Shown: positions 23,447 through 37,281 of the stretch, in pieces
How the letters are laid out: each line of letters starts with the position of its first letter
Position numbering within the stretch: the first letter of the stretch is position 1
Assembly (NCBI GenBank): GCA_032622095.1
Contig: CP136066.1
Coordinates: 49,574,911 to 49,638,910 of the forward strand
DNA from: Siphonodentalium dalli
Taxonomy: Eukaryota; Mollusca; Scaphopoda; Gadilida; Siphonodentaliidae
Length of the DNA stretch: 64,000 nt
Reading direction: 5' to 3'
Program-made: the position numbers and the translations under genes
The notes under the pieces: model-generated
The model's database searches: none
Seen by the model: the letters and a program-made list of their open reading frames with translations, nothing else
Told to the model about the DNA's origin: nothing

Positions 23447-26400
23447 GTACGTATACCCTAAATCGCCTACCAACACTGCGATATTAATCACCCGATCATT
23501 AGAATGTTAAACGATACCAGTGCTAACCTGTTAAAACAGTTTTCCATGTCAGCGATAACACCCGATTCATACAGTGTTATATGATACCAGGGTTAACCTG
23601 TTAAAACGTGTGTCAACGTCACCGCTAACACCCGACCCTAACAATGTTATATGATACCAGTGTTAAATTGTTAAAACATGTGTCCATATCAACGCGAACA
23701 TCCGATTTTATATTGTTTTATCACATAATTAACCCACAAAACCAGCTTCATAATTATTGGTAAGACACACGTGTAATATTAACGCGTGCGATGACGTCAC
23801 GCTATTATTTAAATGACTTGCGATTGCTGAAGCTTATGATTGTTGTTTTCGCTGAATATTTAATTCGCACTGCATCGCGTTTATTTGATCATGTGGTAAA
23901 AGGTATATCAAACTCGTTCTATTTTATACGTAACTAGCAGGTTAGCCCACCACTGGTGGCAATCGTCAGAAACATGACAATTTTAAATTTTTTTAATAAT
24001 TTTTTTTAATTAATTTAATTTTTTGTTTTTTTCAATGAGTTAGTGATGAGCCCGACGTTGTCCGGGCTATTCAAAAACCAAATTTCAAGTCGATAGCTCC
24101 ACCCGTTTCCGAGATCTGGTCTGCGCATGTGCGAAGCTGGCGTCGCACGGGCTCGGCGACCCGATCAAATTCGTATCCGGGGCAAGATACATTCACATAC
24201 CAAATTTCAAGTCGATAGCTCCACCCGTTTCCGAGATCTGGTCTGCGCATGCGCGAAGCTGGCGTCGCACGGACTCGGCGACCCGATAAAATTCGTATCC
24301 GGGGCAAGATACATTCACATATCAAATTTTAAGTCGATAGCTCCACCCGTTTCCGAGATCTCGTCTGCCGGGATTTCTGAGAAGCATTATGCCTTCCACA
24401 CTAACTACCCCCCTAAGCCCTGACATAAGTGTCATACATACTATAACAATGATGCTGAACACTTTAGGCAATTATATTGTAGAAATGTTGTAAGAGTACT
24501 ATGGCATCCAATAAATCTCCCCGCATAGGAAACCACTCAAAATCCCGTATATCTCTCTGCAGATACTAATAACGTTGAATGGCAAACAAACGCTCTTTAT
24601 AGCGATGCGTCAAAAAATAAACGCTCATTAAATTATCACTTGATTAACCACCGCAGTGCGGTTTTTTGTGACTGAGATTGGAGAACGGGTGCTCTGAGCT
24701 TCTCCAAAACGCGACCACGGCGGTGTCGGTGTGATTTTACACTTACATACGAAATTTGATGATCTTGTCTGCCGGGATTTCTGAGAAGCATTAAGCATAT
24801 ATCCCACTAACTACCCCCCTAAGCCCTGACCTAAGTGTCATACATACTATAACAATGATGCTGAACACTTTGAGGCAATTATATTGCAGAAATGTTGTAA
24901 GAGTACTATGGCATCCAATAAATCTCACCGCATAGGAAACCACTCAAAATCCCGTATATCTCTCTGCAGATACTAATAACGTTGAATGGTAAACAAACGC
25001 TCTTTATAGCGATGCGTCAAAAACAAACGCTCATTAAATTATCACTTGATTAATCACCGCAGTGCCGTTTTTGTGACTGATATTGGAGAACGGGTGCTCT
25101 GAGCTTCTCCAAAACGCGACCACGGCGGTGTCGGTGGGATTTTACACTTACATACGAAATTTGAGCTCAATCTGTTCACGCGTTTTGGATTCCATGAAGT
25201 ACCCACATATATACACACACACATATATATATACGGAAGTCTCAAATTATATAGTAGATAGATTTAGCAACCTCGTCCACTAAATTCTATTTGAGCCTCG
25301 GTAAACCTCGGCTCAAATCGAATATATTGAACTCTGTTGATATATTCCGTATAAAGTAGAATGTGAAATCCTCTATATATTATACAAGTGTTAACGTGTT
25401 AAACGTGTGCCCATGTCAGCGCTAAATCCTGATCCTTAAAATGGTATATTATACCAGTGCTAACCTGTTAAAACGTGTGTCTATGTCAACGCTAAAACCT
25501 TATACTTACAATGGTATATGATACCAGTGGTAACCTGTTAAAACGCTAACACTCGTTTGCAGATAATTTGAAGAAAATTTCACGCGCTCCATAACAGCGA
25601 TTGATTTGGAAATCGTTTGTATGTTATTCGTGCCGTCAGAAGGCGGGTAATACATGTAGTTCGAAGGATTTGGCCAGGGCCATAGTTCGCTTGCAGATTC
25701 AGATTAATAAATTTACCCTCTTAAACATGTTTATGATACGAGAGGTACAGAAATAAACTGAGAATTTATAGTCTACAGTCGTTGGTGACAATTATTGCAG
25801 GTTGTCAATGCTAGATATGTGTGTACATAATAGATGATTTCATAGCATTAAGCATAGTGTATATTGGATAAAATCAGAACAAATGAGATAAAGTGGGCGG
25901 TGAAATAGTTCGATTAGGTTCGTAAATTTATCAAAAAATCGCAGAGCTTGTGTAAGGATTATACCATATTTCTTGAGTTCATAAGAGTTATATTTACACT
26001 CACACATGCATTCGCGTTGTGGAACATGAAAGCAGGACGTTTTTTGGTCGAAATTACGTGACATGACGTCGTGTGTTGACCCCAACTTGCACTGATACAC
26101 GATAATAACGTTGGAAATGGGAGCTAAAACTCTTCTAATCTGCCAGTTGACTCGGTTGAGTGTAAATACAAGTATTGGATGTTGATTTCGTTGCGTTCCA
26201 TAGAGTATGGATGCAAGTTGGTCTGTAATTTTTGCGCGTTCCACACACAATGTCAGACCAACTTGCATCCATACTATAACGCAAGCAAAGTAGGTTTGGA
26301 GTTTGGGATGATTCCCGGGAAGATTTGGTAGGGCAGTATGCCCTCCCCTACAACCCGCTTGTTGGATGCCGTGTTGTCGCTGAAGAGCGTTATTGACTTT

Positions 26401-29400
26401 CATGCCCCCGAAGCAGGAAGTGATCTAGACTTTGGGTTTTTTCGTTCGTCGCTTGGATTCGTCCGTAAGCAATGCATGCTTGGGAGATCTTTAGTTGTTC
26501 TGCGATGTCGGTTGTCATTCAGATATTGAACATCATTTGATGACGGTAATGGTGGATTTGCTGCTGGTGTTGTTGCTGTTGCTGTTGGTGGTGATGGGGG
26601 ACACTGGGATGTGATGTTAATCCGGTGTCCTGTGTGTATACGTATCCATCTCTTCCTCGAAGCTGGCGGTATCCTCGTCTGATCGTGGTGGTGGTGGTGG
26701 TTGTTCCATCTCATGGACAGACTGGGCCGGGGTCTCAACTGTATGGGCGGAAACGACTGGTGGAGTTTCCTTCGTCTTTTTCGCTTTCCATGCAGCAAGT
26801 CTCTTGGCATCTCTTTTTTTCCTCGATGGCGTTTTCTTCTTTTTCTTTTTCATCTTTTGTCGAGGTTTCCGTGCTGATCTGGTGTTTTCTGGTCCGGTAG
26901 TGAGCCCTGAAGAGGGCTGTGCCGGGCCTGATGGAAAATCCAGAATCAGCTGGTATCCGCCTTTATGAGCATGAAGTGTCCAACTCAGACAAGGCGTGAC
27001 ATGCATGGCGTCCAGCATATTAGTGAAACTAATTGGTATTAGCGGTGGCGAGTTCATCCTGAGAGGTGGCGATCCAAGCTCTCTGGAGGTCCGACTGCTA
27101 ATGAATACCTGAAGCAAATTTATTAGGGGTTTTGGGGATGAGCCCAGGGAGGATTTGGAAGGGGCGTAGCCCCTCCCCTACAACCCACTTGAGAATTTTA
27201 ATGATAACATGTTATGAATGTAATCAAAACATGAAGTGGTGAGAATGGGATGGAAATGATCTAGACATTTTTTTTTTCCTCTTTCCTCTTTATTTCTTGT
27301 TCTTGAGTACTTTTGTCGCTCAGTTGTTGTCTTTGAGATGGCTGCCTCTTGGGTTCGATGTAAGCATCAATTGCTGCTGAGATTTTAAACTGTTCCACGA
27401 TATTTGTTGTCTCCAAGAGCCTGTACTCCATCTTTCGACGTTCAGCATCCGAACTGATGGAATCGGTGGATTTGCTGCTGATGTTGCTGTTATTGCTGGA
27501 GGAGGCGATGGAGGACACCGGGCTGTGATGGTATTCCGGTGTCCAAGGTGTCGACGTGTCCATCTCCACCCCGAAGTCAGCGGCAGGAACATCGGTGATG
27601 GTGTCAGCGTCTCTGTCTCCTCTGGCTTCGGCACTGGCACATGGTACTGCTGGCGTGATGACCTCAGCAGTATCCAGGACGACAGCAGGGACCTCCGGCA
27701 GATCAACGGAGTCCCTGCTAGCTGGTCTGATGTCGCCTGTCTCCAGGCAGGTCGGGTCGTCTGGGCGTCTCTCAGACAACTCCGACCCACCGGCTGTGAC
27801 AGCGGACGTCGGCTGAACCACACGGGGAGAGGTGACCGGCAGATCAACAGTCACCCCCATCTTCTTCTTCCATTTCGCCCGTCTGGCGGCGTCCCTCCTC
27901 CGCTTGGCTGGTGTTGGCTTGGCTTGGCTGCCCCTTCTTCAAGTTACGGCAGGTCTCGGCGTTCCTGTCCCGGGCAGCAGACCTCTGGATACCAGCGTCC
28001 TCTGTCCGGAATTCAATGCAAAGAACCAGATAGCCTGGAGATTCCAACTAACAGTGTCCACTGTCCGACTTCTTTGCATTGCAGCTAACGCAGCGTCGGG
28101 GATTAGCTCCATAATCCGTCCTGAGCCTAATCCAAAACCGTCTCACTCGCCGCCATTAGCACGAGGGCGGCTGCTCCCCGAAGGTCACAATCCCCACAAC
28201 TCACTCGTGCTAACGTCTGACAGAGAGGAACTAATACAGACAAAGCAACTATGACTGCCTCGCTCCACTCCCTGCCTGAAGCAAATCAACATACATTTCT
28301 TAATTAAATGCCGCCGGGCAATGGCCAACACAATTGCCTCACTCGATATGGCGCTTCATCCAATCAAAACATAGTATTCCCCTGTGTTAACTCTATATAT
28401 GTAATAATGTGTGTTTTGTCACTTTCAGACAAGAAACTCGGGGAATCGTGCACACACAACCAGGACTGCGTCAACCATTATCATGTATACTGCAAAAACA
28501 ACATTTGTGAATGCAAACCCGGAAACGCGCATGTCTGTCCAGGTAAGCAGTCGTTGATTTAAAACATATTATATTTGCCCCAATTAATATTACAATTATG
28601 ATGAACAACATTGTGATGATGAAAACATGAGTAGAATAGAAAAGGAGAAAAGGACCGAGCAGCAAGCATATGTCCGCGTGTGTTGATATGTCTCTCCAGG
28701 CAAGTAGAAAGATTATAGAAATAAAGAAAGCGCGAATGGCAAGTGGCCCAGTTCGAGCAACAAACGGTTTAAGAAATGATGGTATATTATATAACTGTAC
28801 ATACGAGTTTACAATATATGTTGACAGGATAAGCTTAGGAAGGTAATATGGACACTGGTTACCACTGTTTTGAAAATTTTGAAACTAACTTATGAAACGA
28901 ACTATTTTAAAATGTGAGTTGTTTTGAAACGAACTGTTTTGAATCGAAATATAAGAATTCCATGGGATATCGGTGCTATGCCGTTGAATTATTAGTATGT
29001 ATTGTTTTAAGCAGTCATTAGGTTGCATGAAAGAAAAATCGGTACCGCTGTTCTGATATTTTGGAAATAACTTATGCATACCAAGAGGGATAACTCTATC
29101 TCAATATGAAATTTCATTTCAACTAACGCAATTCTGATATTTTGAAAATAACTATGTTTTAATGATTTGTTTTGAAACGAACTATAAGAACTCCGTGGAA
29201 TATATATCTTTATTGCCTCCAATTGTGGAGATTGATTGCTGTACAATATTTACATAATAGTTTCAATACATAAATACATAATAGTGCATACCGGTGCCGT
29301 ACTATATAAGTACTGCCAATAACGTTTACCATATATCTCACAACCGTGTGAGAGCAACAATAATCAAGTGGATGTTTCGGACAGAAGAAAGGAAAAAAGA

Positions 29401-32400
29401 AAAAAAACACGAAACAATAGACAAAGACTAAAACAAAACGATCACAGACATGCTTATAAAATAAATGCATGCCGCAGCTAACAGCATGAACTTTAAAACA
29501 ATCTGCAGTGTCATATGATTGTGGCGATACTACTGAATAAATGCTTTATTGCGAAGAAACAAATTAATGAGTAACATGCAATAGCACATATACAATATTT
29601 TATATACAATATGTACACAAAGGAAATGCGACCACTCCCTACAAACGTGTTTTTATTTTTTTCGTGTTCCTTATTTTGTTCTTTCAAAAATCGTGTGTGT
29701 ATATATATAAGTTATATTCTTCTTATGTTTTCAATTTCCTTTTGACTATCAGTTTGAATTTTTGACCATGCAATGAGCTAATTCAGCTGCCTTCCACAGG
29801 GTATACAACTAATTGAAATTATGAGACTTCTCTAAAGGCAATGTTTAGGAAAATAGAGAGTTGTTTCAAACAAGAGGTAATTTCTATTGACAAGAGCCCA
29901 TGAAACTTTTCGCGCGAAGGATTTACCCAGTAACATTTTGGGATATAGCGCTCTCGTAGACATTTATATTTGCCACAGACGAGTACAAAATGATACTCGT
30001 CTCCGATTGTGTCAGATTTACATGTATCGCACATCTTACTCTCTGTTTTATGCCATCGCGCTTTTTCGATTGGTAATCTATGGTTTGATGTTCTGATTTT
30101 CACTAATGATGCTGTCAGGTGTTTAGGGAGATATAACAAATGTACATAATTGCTCTGAATGAATCTGAGTTTTTAATATCACTGAATATTTGTGTCCAGT
30201 GTTGTTCGATCATGTTTGATTTACAATTTCGGATTTCAGATTTCGTAAGAGAGGATTGGGTTTCCCAATTAGATGTTAGTCCTACTTCGCGCAGAGATTC
30301 CTTCAAGAGATTCAACCATTTGATTTCAGCCGTCTGGCTTGGTTTGTTGTCGTATACAAGTATGAAAATAAGGTGCATGTTTTTTGCGAGTTCAGATCCA
30401 TCTGTGGACACCAACTTTGACCAATATGACAACAGTCTGCATTTAATTTCAATTATGAGTGGGTGCCAAGTTCCCCATATACCATGTAGTTTGGTGTACT
30501 AGATTTCATTCCTAATAATATTTTGCAAAATTTCATATGTAATGTTTCAAGCCTCTGGATTTTTTCTGTAATCAATATTTCACTGCCGTGTAAGATTACC
30601 GGTGCTACCATGCTATCAAACAGCTTAAGCATCAAATCGGGTGTTGAAGAGAGATATCTAACTTTATTTAACAGTCCGTACATTGCACGTGTGCCAGATT
30701 AAATGTCCGCTTTATGGTGCTACAAAATCTGCCAGTATAGACAAATTATACACCTATAGGTAAACAAATTCCTCAACGACTTGGAGTTCAACCCCCCCCT
30801 GTATATGAATATTGGTATGCATTTAGGTATTTTTTTTTACAGAATATAATAATTTTTGTCTTTTTTGTGTTCACCTGGAGCGTCCACGCATCCGCATAAT
30901 CTGCGAAAGCCTGTAACGCTCGGTGCATTTCATCTTCGCGTTCACTAAGTATAACTGTATCATCAGCATAAAACAAACAAAACAGTCGTATATATATACC
31001 CGCATTGTCCATAAATATATCATCAAGAAAATGGAGGCTTTTGATGGCACAATCGTTCGTGAACGACGTTAGATCATAATAATAACGGTGACATAATTTC
31101 ACCTTGAAATAATCCTACAAAACTAGGAAAGAAGTTCGTTTTGGTTCCATCAGATTTAACACATAATTTGATTTTGCTGTACATGTTTCTTATAAGTCTC
31201 AATATATTCCCATTAATACCGATTTGAATTAGCTTCAACCATAAGTCTTCTCGCCATACTAAATCAAAAGCCTTGCGAAAGTCGTTAAATGCACAAAATA
31301 TCTTTCGACCAGACGACAGGTATACATTTATAATACTATGTAATACAAATATATTGTCAATTGTAGAATGGCCACTTCTGAAACCAGTCTGGAATTTACT
31401 TATCGTCTCATTGTCATCCGAGTACGAAACTAATCTAGCATTCAAAATAGTAGTAAAAACTTTTGATAGACAACTAAGTAATGTTATTACACGATACGAA
31501 TCCGGACTTCCAGGTTCACCCGATTTTTTGTATATCGGTTGGACCATTCCAATCGCCCAATCTGTCGGAAATATACCTGAATTTAATATCACATTGAAAT
31601 ATTTAGTATACAATGGCAACAACTGGTCTAAAGACGACTTTATATATATACTCGTTAAGAACAATGTCGGAACCCGGGGCTTTATTATTCCGAGTTTTAA
31701 TTATTGCCCTTCGTACCCTCTTCATTAGTTATCGAGTCATTGAGATAAGTCGAGTTTGATAAATCAATTTCAGAATCAACACGTCTGCTCAAATTATCGT
31801 CACTGTGTTCTGAGGCATGTATTTTTTTGAAATGATCATGAAACACATTTGGGGGCACCTGACATTGTTTATGACTATCATTTGCGTTGGCGCCAGAACT
31901 CGAAAGTCTATAGAGTTCTTTCCAAAACTCCTTCGGCGAAGACTTATTGAATCTTTTGAGTTCGTCGACATTGATGCGTTATTAATTTTGATTTTGCTAT
32001 CCATCAGTTTTCGATAATGAATGGCCGACTAATTCATTAGAAGTTTATTTTCAATCGTTTTGTCCCGATTATAGTTGGATATTTTCATATGAAATTTCTT
32101 ACGAGCGTCGCGGCCACTATGGGGGAACTACTCCTGGCGATGCGGTTCTCTACCGAGTTGCGTGAGCATTTTTGAGCGACGATTCCTATTCTCTATCGAG
32201 CAATCGCGACGTAAAACGTACAAAACAACAACATTAGAACAGTTTTTCATGGGTTTCATAGCGCTATCGTGATATCATAGTTACTGACCATCACTTTTTG
32301 TAAAAAAAAGTTAAAAACTAATCCCGAAATGCACGGAAATTTAGTTTCTATTTTCCGATTCCGATTCTCTGCTGAGGACTCCGATTCTCAACCGAGCGCT

Positions 32401-35400
32401 CGGATCTCTGCGAATAGCTCGATTCTCTGCCTTAGATAAAGATGCCATCCGCTTGATTTCTACCAATATGGCTACATAATTATTAGTCATAAACATGACA
32501 CATGATGAGCGGCGGCCATGTGCATTGACATGGGTATTCAGATCGATTGGCGCGTCCCATATAATACAGTTCGTTCAAAGAATACTTAATTGCAATTACA
32601 AAATTTACATCAAGTGTCTCTCTCTCTGTATAGCTTCCTATAATGGTCCCTAATGTTAATGACCACATTTTTATGTCATCGCTCGATAGAACCGAATATC
32701 CATATTTTACCGACATCGATAACAATTGCAAGGCAATGTTATTTAAAGTAAAACATCCGGTTGCTAACTCTCGCATGAAATATTGCCACTCCTCCAGTCG
32801 GTCATGCACAGCGAGAACATCTACTATATATATCTGGTAACAACTGTGACAATTCGTCTATACCACGAGTAGGGTCAGATTATGTCGGAAAAGTCAAAAC
32901 GCAATCACCCTCGTTTAAGTGGAGTGTTGAAACAGCTCTTTGTGTGAACTCACATCTCGCCTCACTTTCTTCAGAGATCTTTCGGGTATGTCGGTTTCGG
33001 TTTCATCCGGAAAAGTCAAAACGCAATCACCCTCGTTTAAGTGGAGTGTTGCCAGATCACAGGGTAGTGTTTTTTGGAATAATCCCGAAATGCTTCGTCA
33101 TGTACTGTGTGTTGCGAATATCATCACTCGATACGCCGCACAGCAAGACGATATCGAGGTCATTGGTGTGTGTAATGAGTGTATGCCATGCAGCGTCTCG
33201 TTTCCATGTCCAATAATTGCTTGACAATAATAGCATCGCCATTTCTGAAGAATAGATATTCAGCAATGGAAATTCAACAATCAAGATTGGCGAAACGCTT
33301 AAAAGTGTCTTGTCTCTTTGCAGAAACACTTCCAGCAAGAACAACACTTCCAGCAACAACAGTAACAGGTCAGTGACCACGTGTCCCCAGAAAGGTGGAT
33401 TTTTAGTAACTTATATTGATTTTTTTATTTCCAATAGCCCAATCTGTCGGAAATATACCTGAATTTAATATCACATTGAAATATTTAGTATACAATGGCA
33501 ACAACTGGTCTAAAGACGACTTTATATATATACTCGTTAAGAACAATGTCGGAACCCGGGGCTTTATTATTCCGAGTTTTAATTATTGCCCTTCGTACCT
33601 CTTCATCAGTTATCGAGTCATTGCGATAAGTCGAGTTTGATAAATCAATTTCAGAATCAACACGTCTGCTCAAATTATCGTCACTGTGTTCTGAGGCATG
33701 TATTTTTTTGAAATGATCATGAAACACATTTGGGGGCACCTGACATTGTTTATGACTATCATTTGCGTTGGCGCCAGAACTCGAAAGTATATAGAGTTCT
33801 TTCCAAAACTCCTTCGGCGAAGACTTATTGAATCTTTTGAGTTCGTCGACATTGATGCGTTATTAATTTTGATTTTGCTATCCATCAGTTTTCGATAATG
33901 AATGGCCGACTAATTCATTAGAAGTTTATTTTCAATCGTTTTGTCCCGATTATAGTTGGATATTTTCATATGAAATTTCTTACGAGCGTCGCGGCCACTG
34001 TGGGGGAACTACTCCTGGCGATGCGGTTCTCTACCGAGTTGCGTGAGCATTTTTGAGCGACGATTCCGATTCTCTATCGAGCAATCGCGGCGTAAAACGT
34101 ACAAAACAACAACATTAGAACAGTTTTTCATGGGTTTCATAGCGCTATCGTGAAATCATAGTTACTGACCATCACTTTTTGTAAAAAAAATGTTAAAAAC
34201 TAATCTCGAAATACACGGAAATTTAGTTTCTATTTTCCGATTCCGATTCTCTGCTGAGGACTCCGATTCTCAACCGAGCGCTCGGATCTCTGCGAATAGC
34301 TCGATTCTCTGCCTTAGATAAAGTAGTACATGCCATCCGCTTGATTTCTACCAATATGGCTACATAATTATTAGTCATAAACATGACACATGATGAGCGG
34401 CGGCCATGTGCATTGACATGGGTATTCAGATCGATTGGCGCGTCCCATATAATACAGTTGGTTCAAAGAATACTTAATTGCAATTACAAAATTTACACCA
34501 AGTGTCTCTCTCTCTGTATAGCTTCCTATAATGGTCCCTAATGTTAATGACCACATTTTTATGTCATCGCTCGATAGAACCGAATATCCATATTTTACCG
34601 ACATCGATAACAATTGCAAGGCAATGTTATTTAAAGTAAAACATCCGGTTGCTAACTCTCGCATGAAATATTTCCACTCCTCCAGTCGGTCATGCACAGC
34701 GAGAACATTTACTATATATATCTGGTAACAACTGTGACAATTCGTCTATACCACGTGTAGGGTCAGATTCTGTCGGAAAAGTCAATACGCAATCACCCTC
34801 GTTTAAGTGGAGTGTTGAAACAGCTCTTTGTGTGAATTCACATCTCGCCTCACTTTCTTCGAGGTCTTTCGGGTATGTCGGTTTCGGTTTCATCCGGAAA
34901 AGTCAAAACGCAATCACCCTCGTTTAAGTGGAGTGTTGCCAGATCACAGGGTAGTGTTTTTTTGAATAATCCCGAAATGCTTCGTCATGTACTGTGTGTT
35001 GCGAATATCATCACTCGATACGCCGCACAGCAAGACGATGTCGAGGTCATTGGTGTGTGTAATGAGTGTATGCCATGCAGCGTCTCGTTTCCATGTCCAA
35101 TAATTGATTGACAATAATAGCATCGCCATTTCTGAAGAATAGATATTCAGCAATGGAAATTCAACAATCAAGATTGGCGAAACGCTTAAAAGTGTCTTGT
35201 CTCTTTGCAGAAACACTTCCAGCAAGAACAACAACAACAACAACAATAACAGGTCAGTGACCACGTGTCCCCAGAAAGGTGGATTTTTAGTAACTTATAT
35301 TGATTTTTTTTATTTCCAATCGCCCAATCTGTCGGAAATATACCTGAATTTAATATCACATTGAAATATTTAGTATACAATGGCAACAACTGGTCTAAAG

Positions 35401-37248
35401 ACGACTTTATATATATACTCGTTAAGAACAATGTCGGAACCCGGGGCTTTATCATTCCGAGTTTTAATTATTGCCCTTCGTACCTCTTCATCAGTTATCG
35501 AGTCATTGAGATAAGTCGAGTTTGATAAATCAATTTCAGAATCAACACGTCTGCTCAAATTATCGTCACTGTGTTCTGAGGCATGTATTTTTTTGAAATG
35601 ATCATGAAACACATTTGGGGGCACCTGACATTGTTTATGACTATCATTTGCGTTGGCGCCAGAACTCGAAAGTATATAGAGTTCTTTCCAAAACTCCTTC
35701 GGCGAAGACTTATTGAATCATTTGAGTTCGTCGACATTGATGCTTTATTAATTTTGATTTTGCTATCCATCAGTTTTCGATAATGAATGGCCGACTAATT
35801 CATTACAAGTTTATTTTCAATCGTTTTGTCCCGATTATAGTTGGATATTTTCATATGAAATTTCTTACGAGCGTCGCGGCCACTGTGGGGGAACTACTCC
35901 TGGCGATGCGGTTCTCTACCGAGTTGCGTGAGCATTTTTGAGCGACGATTCCGATTCTCTATCGAGCAATCGCGGCGTAAAACGTACAAAACAACAACAT
36001 TAGAACAGTTTTTCATGGGTTTCATAGCGCTATCGTGAAATCATAGTTACTGACCATCACTTTTTGTAAAAAAAAGTTAAAAACTAATCTCGAAATACAC
36101 GGAAATTTAGTTTCTATTTTCCGATTCCGATTCTCTGCTGAGGACTCCGATTCTCAACCGAGCGCTCGGATCTCTGCGAATAGCTCGATTCTCTGCCTTA
36201 GATAAAGTAGTACATGCCATCCGCTTGATTTCTACCAATATGGCTACATAATTATTAGTCATAAACATGACACATGATGAGCGGCGGCCATGTGCATTGA
36301 CATGGGTATTCAGATCGATTGGCGCGTCCCATATAATACAGTTGGTTCAAAGAATACTTAATTGCAATTACAAAATTTACACCAAGTGTCTCTCTCTCTC
36401 TGTATAGCTTCCTATAATGGTCCCTAATGTTAATGACCACATTTTTATGTCATCGCTCGATAGAACCGAATATCCATATTTTACCGACATCGATAACAGT
36501 TGCAAGGCAATGTTATTTAAAGTAAAACATCCGGTTGCTAACTCTCGCATGAAATATTGCCACTCCTCCAGTCGGTCATGCACAGCGAGAACATCTACTA
36601 TATATATCTGGCAACCGTCGTCCTTCAGCCCCTTGGATGAATGCTGCTATAAAAGACGCCAAGCGAACACGACGCCAGCTTGAACGCCAGTGGCGCAAGA
36701 GCGGTCTTCAGTGCCACAGACTTCTTTATTCTATGCAACACAAGGTCGTTCGCGCAGTTATCAAATCAGCCAGGACAGACTATTACAGTGAAAAAATCGT
36801 TTCAGCTAGTTCATCTAGAACACTATTCAATGTAGTGAATGAGTTGTCCGGAAAATCGAACGCTCTCGTGCTGCCAGAAAACGTCCCGATTGCGGACTTT
36901 CCTAATATATTCAGTACATTTTTCGTAGATAAGATCTCACGAATTCTCCGTTCTACCTCTTACTCTCTTCAATTATAATTATAGAAATTATAGTCACCCT
37001 TCAGTGAGTGTCGTGCTAAACCGAAACAAAAATAAAAATAACATGTTTTAACGTGAATTAAAACTCCAACTCATTGCCCGATCGCCTGTTTAGAGCCACA
37101 GAATGCCCGTTGATGTAAGTAAGAGTGCAAGCGTGAGCGAGTGAATGAGTGTATGCCTGAATGTATGTATCAGATGAATATTATATATCTATATTTTGTA
37201 TTTTGTACAACCATTCATTATGTATGTTAATCATCTGACTGATTCAAT

Positions 37249-37281
<33 letters not shown>

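Larger units (their letters stand above)
23934..25235 (-). mobile_element. Non-autonomous Helitron-like element H1 (intron 1)
   Basis: Read on the minus strand, the element ends ...CCACCAGTGGTGGGCTAACCTGCTAG|T. That is a small GC hairpin about nine bases before a terminal CTAG, inserted next to T, as in Helitrons. The other end is the CACACATATATATATA tract near 25230. Inside are a 120-bp unit repeated about 2.5 times (24060-24362) and a 400-bp unit repeated twice (24362-25162). No Rep/helicase ORF is present. Confidence 0.75.
29819..32000 (-). mobile_element. LINE ORF2 (RT and C-terminal domain), multiply frameshifted
   Basis: Minus-strand frames in order give an RT linker (FWKELYRLSSS near 31920, KAPGSD near 31695) and the RT palm (31664-31074). 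The YADD segment (31102-30788), the thumb/C-terminal region (30683-30453, 30432-30115) and a terminal Cys/His-type segment CDTCKSDTIGDEYHF (30139-29819) follow. Each step is a frame change, so it is inactive. The lectin intron hosts it in antisense. Clade: RTE-X- or Jockey-like (inference). Confidence 0.85.

Noticed and set aside
24071-24423. Open frames on both strands as repeated-domain proteins
   Set aside because: They are produced by the 120-bp tandem repeat inside Helitron-like element H1.
25840-26403. 187-codon minus-strand open frame as a gene
   Set aside because: No domain or convincing splice sites. It runs through a perfect hairpin and into the ORF1-like repeat, so it is most likely chance.
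27525-28254. Long plus-strand frames (187 and 140 codons) as genes
   Set aside because: They are antisense shadows of the minus-strand ORF1-like copy B in locally GC-rich sequence.
31817-32017. Plus-strand 66-codon frame conserved in all three 1.88-kb units
   Set aside because: It is antisense to the LINE linker region (FWKELYRL... on the minus strand); conservation follows from the recent triplication.
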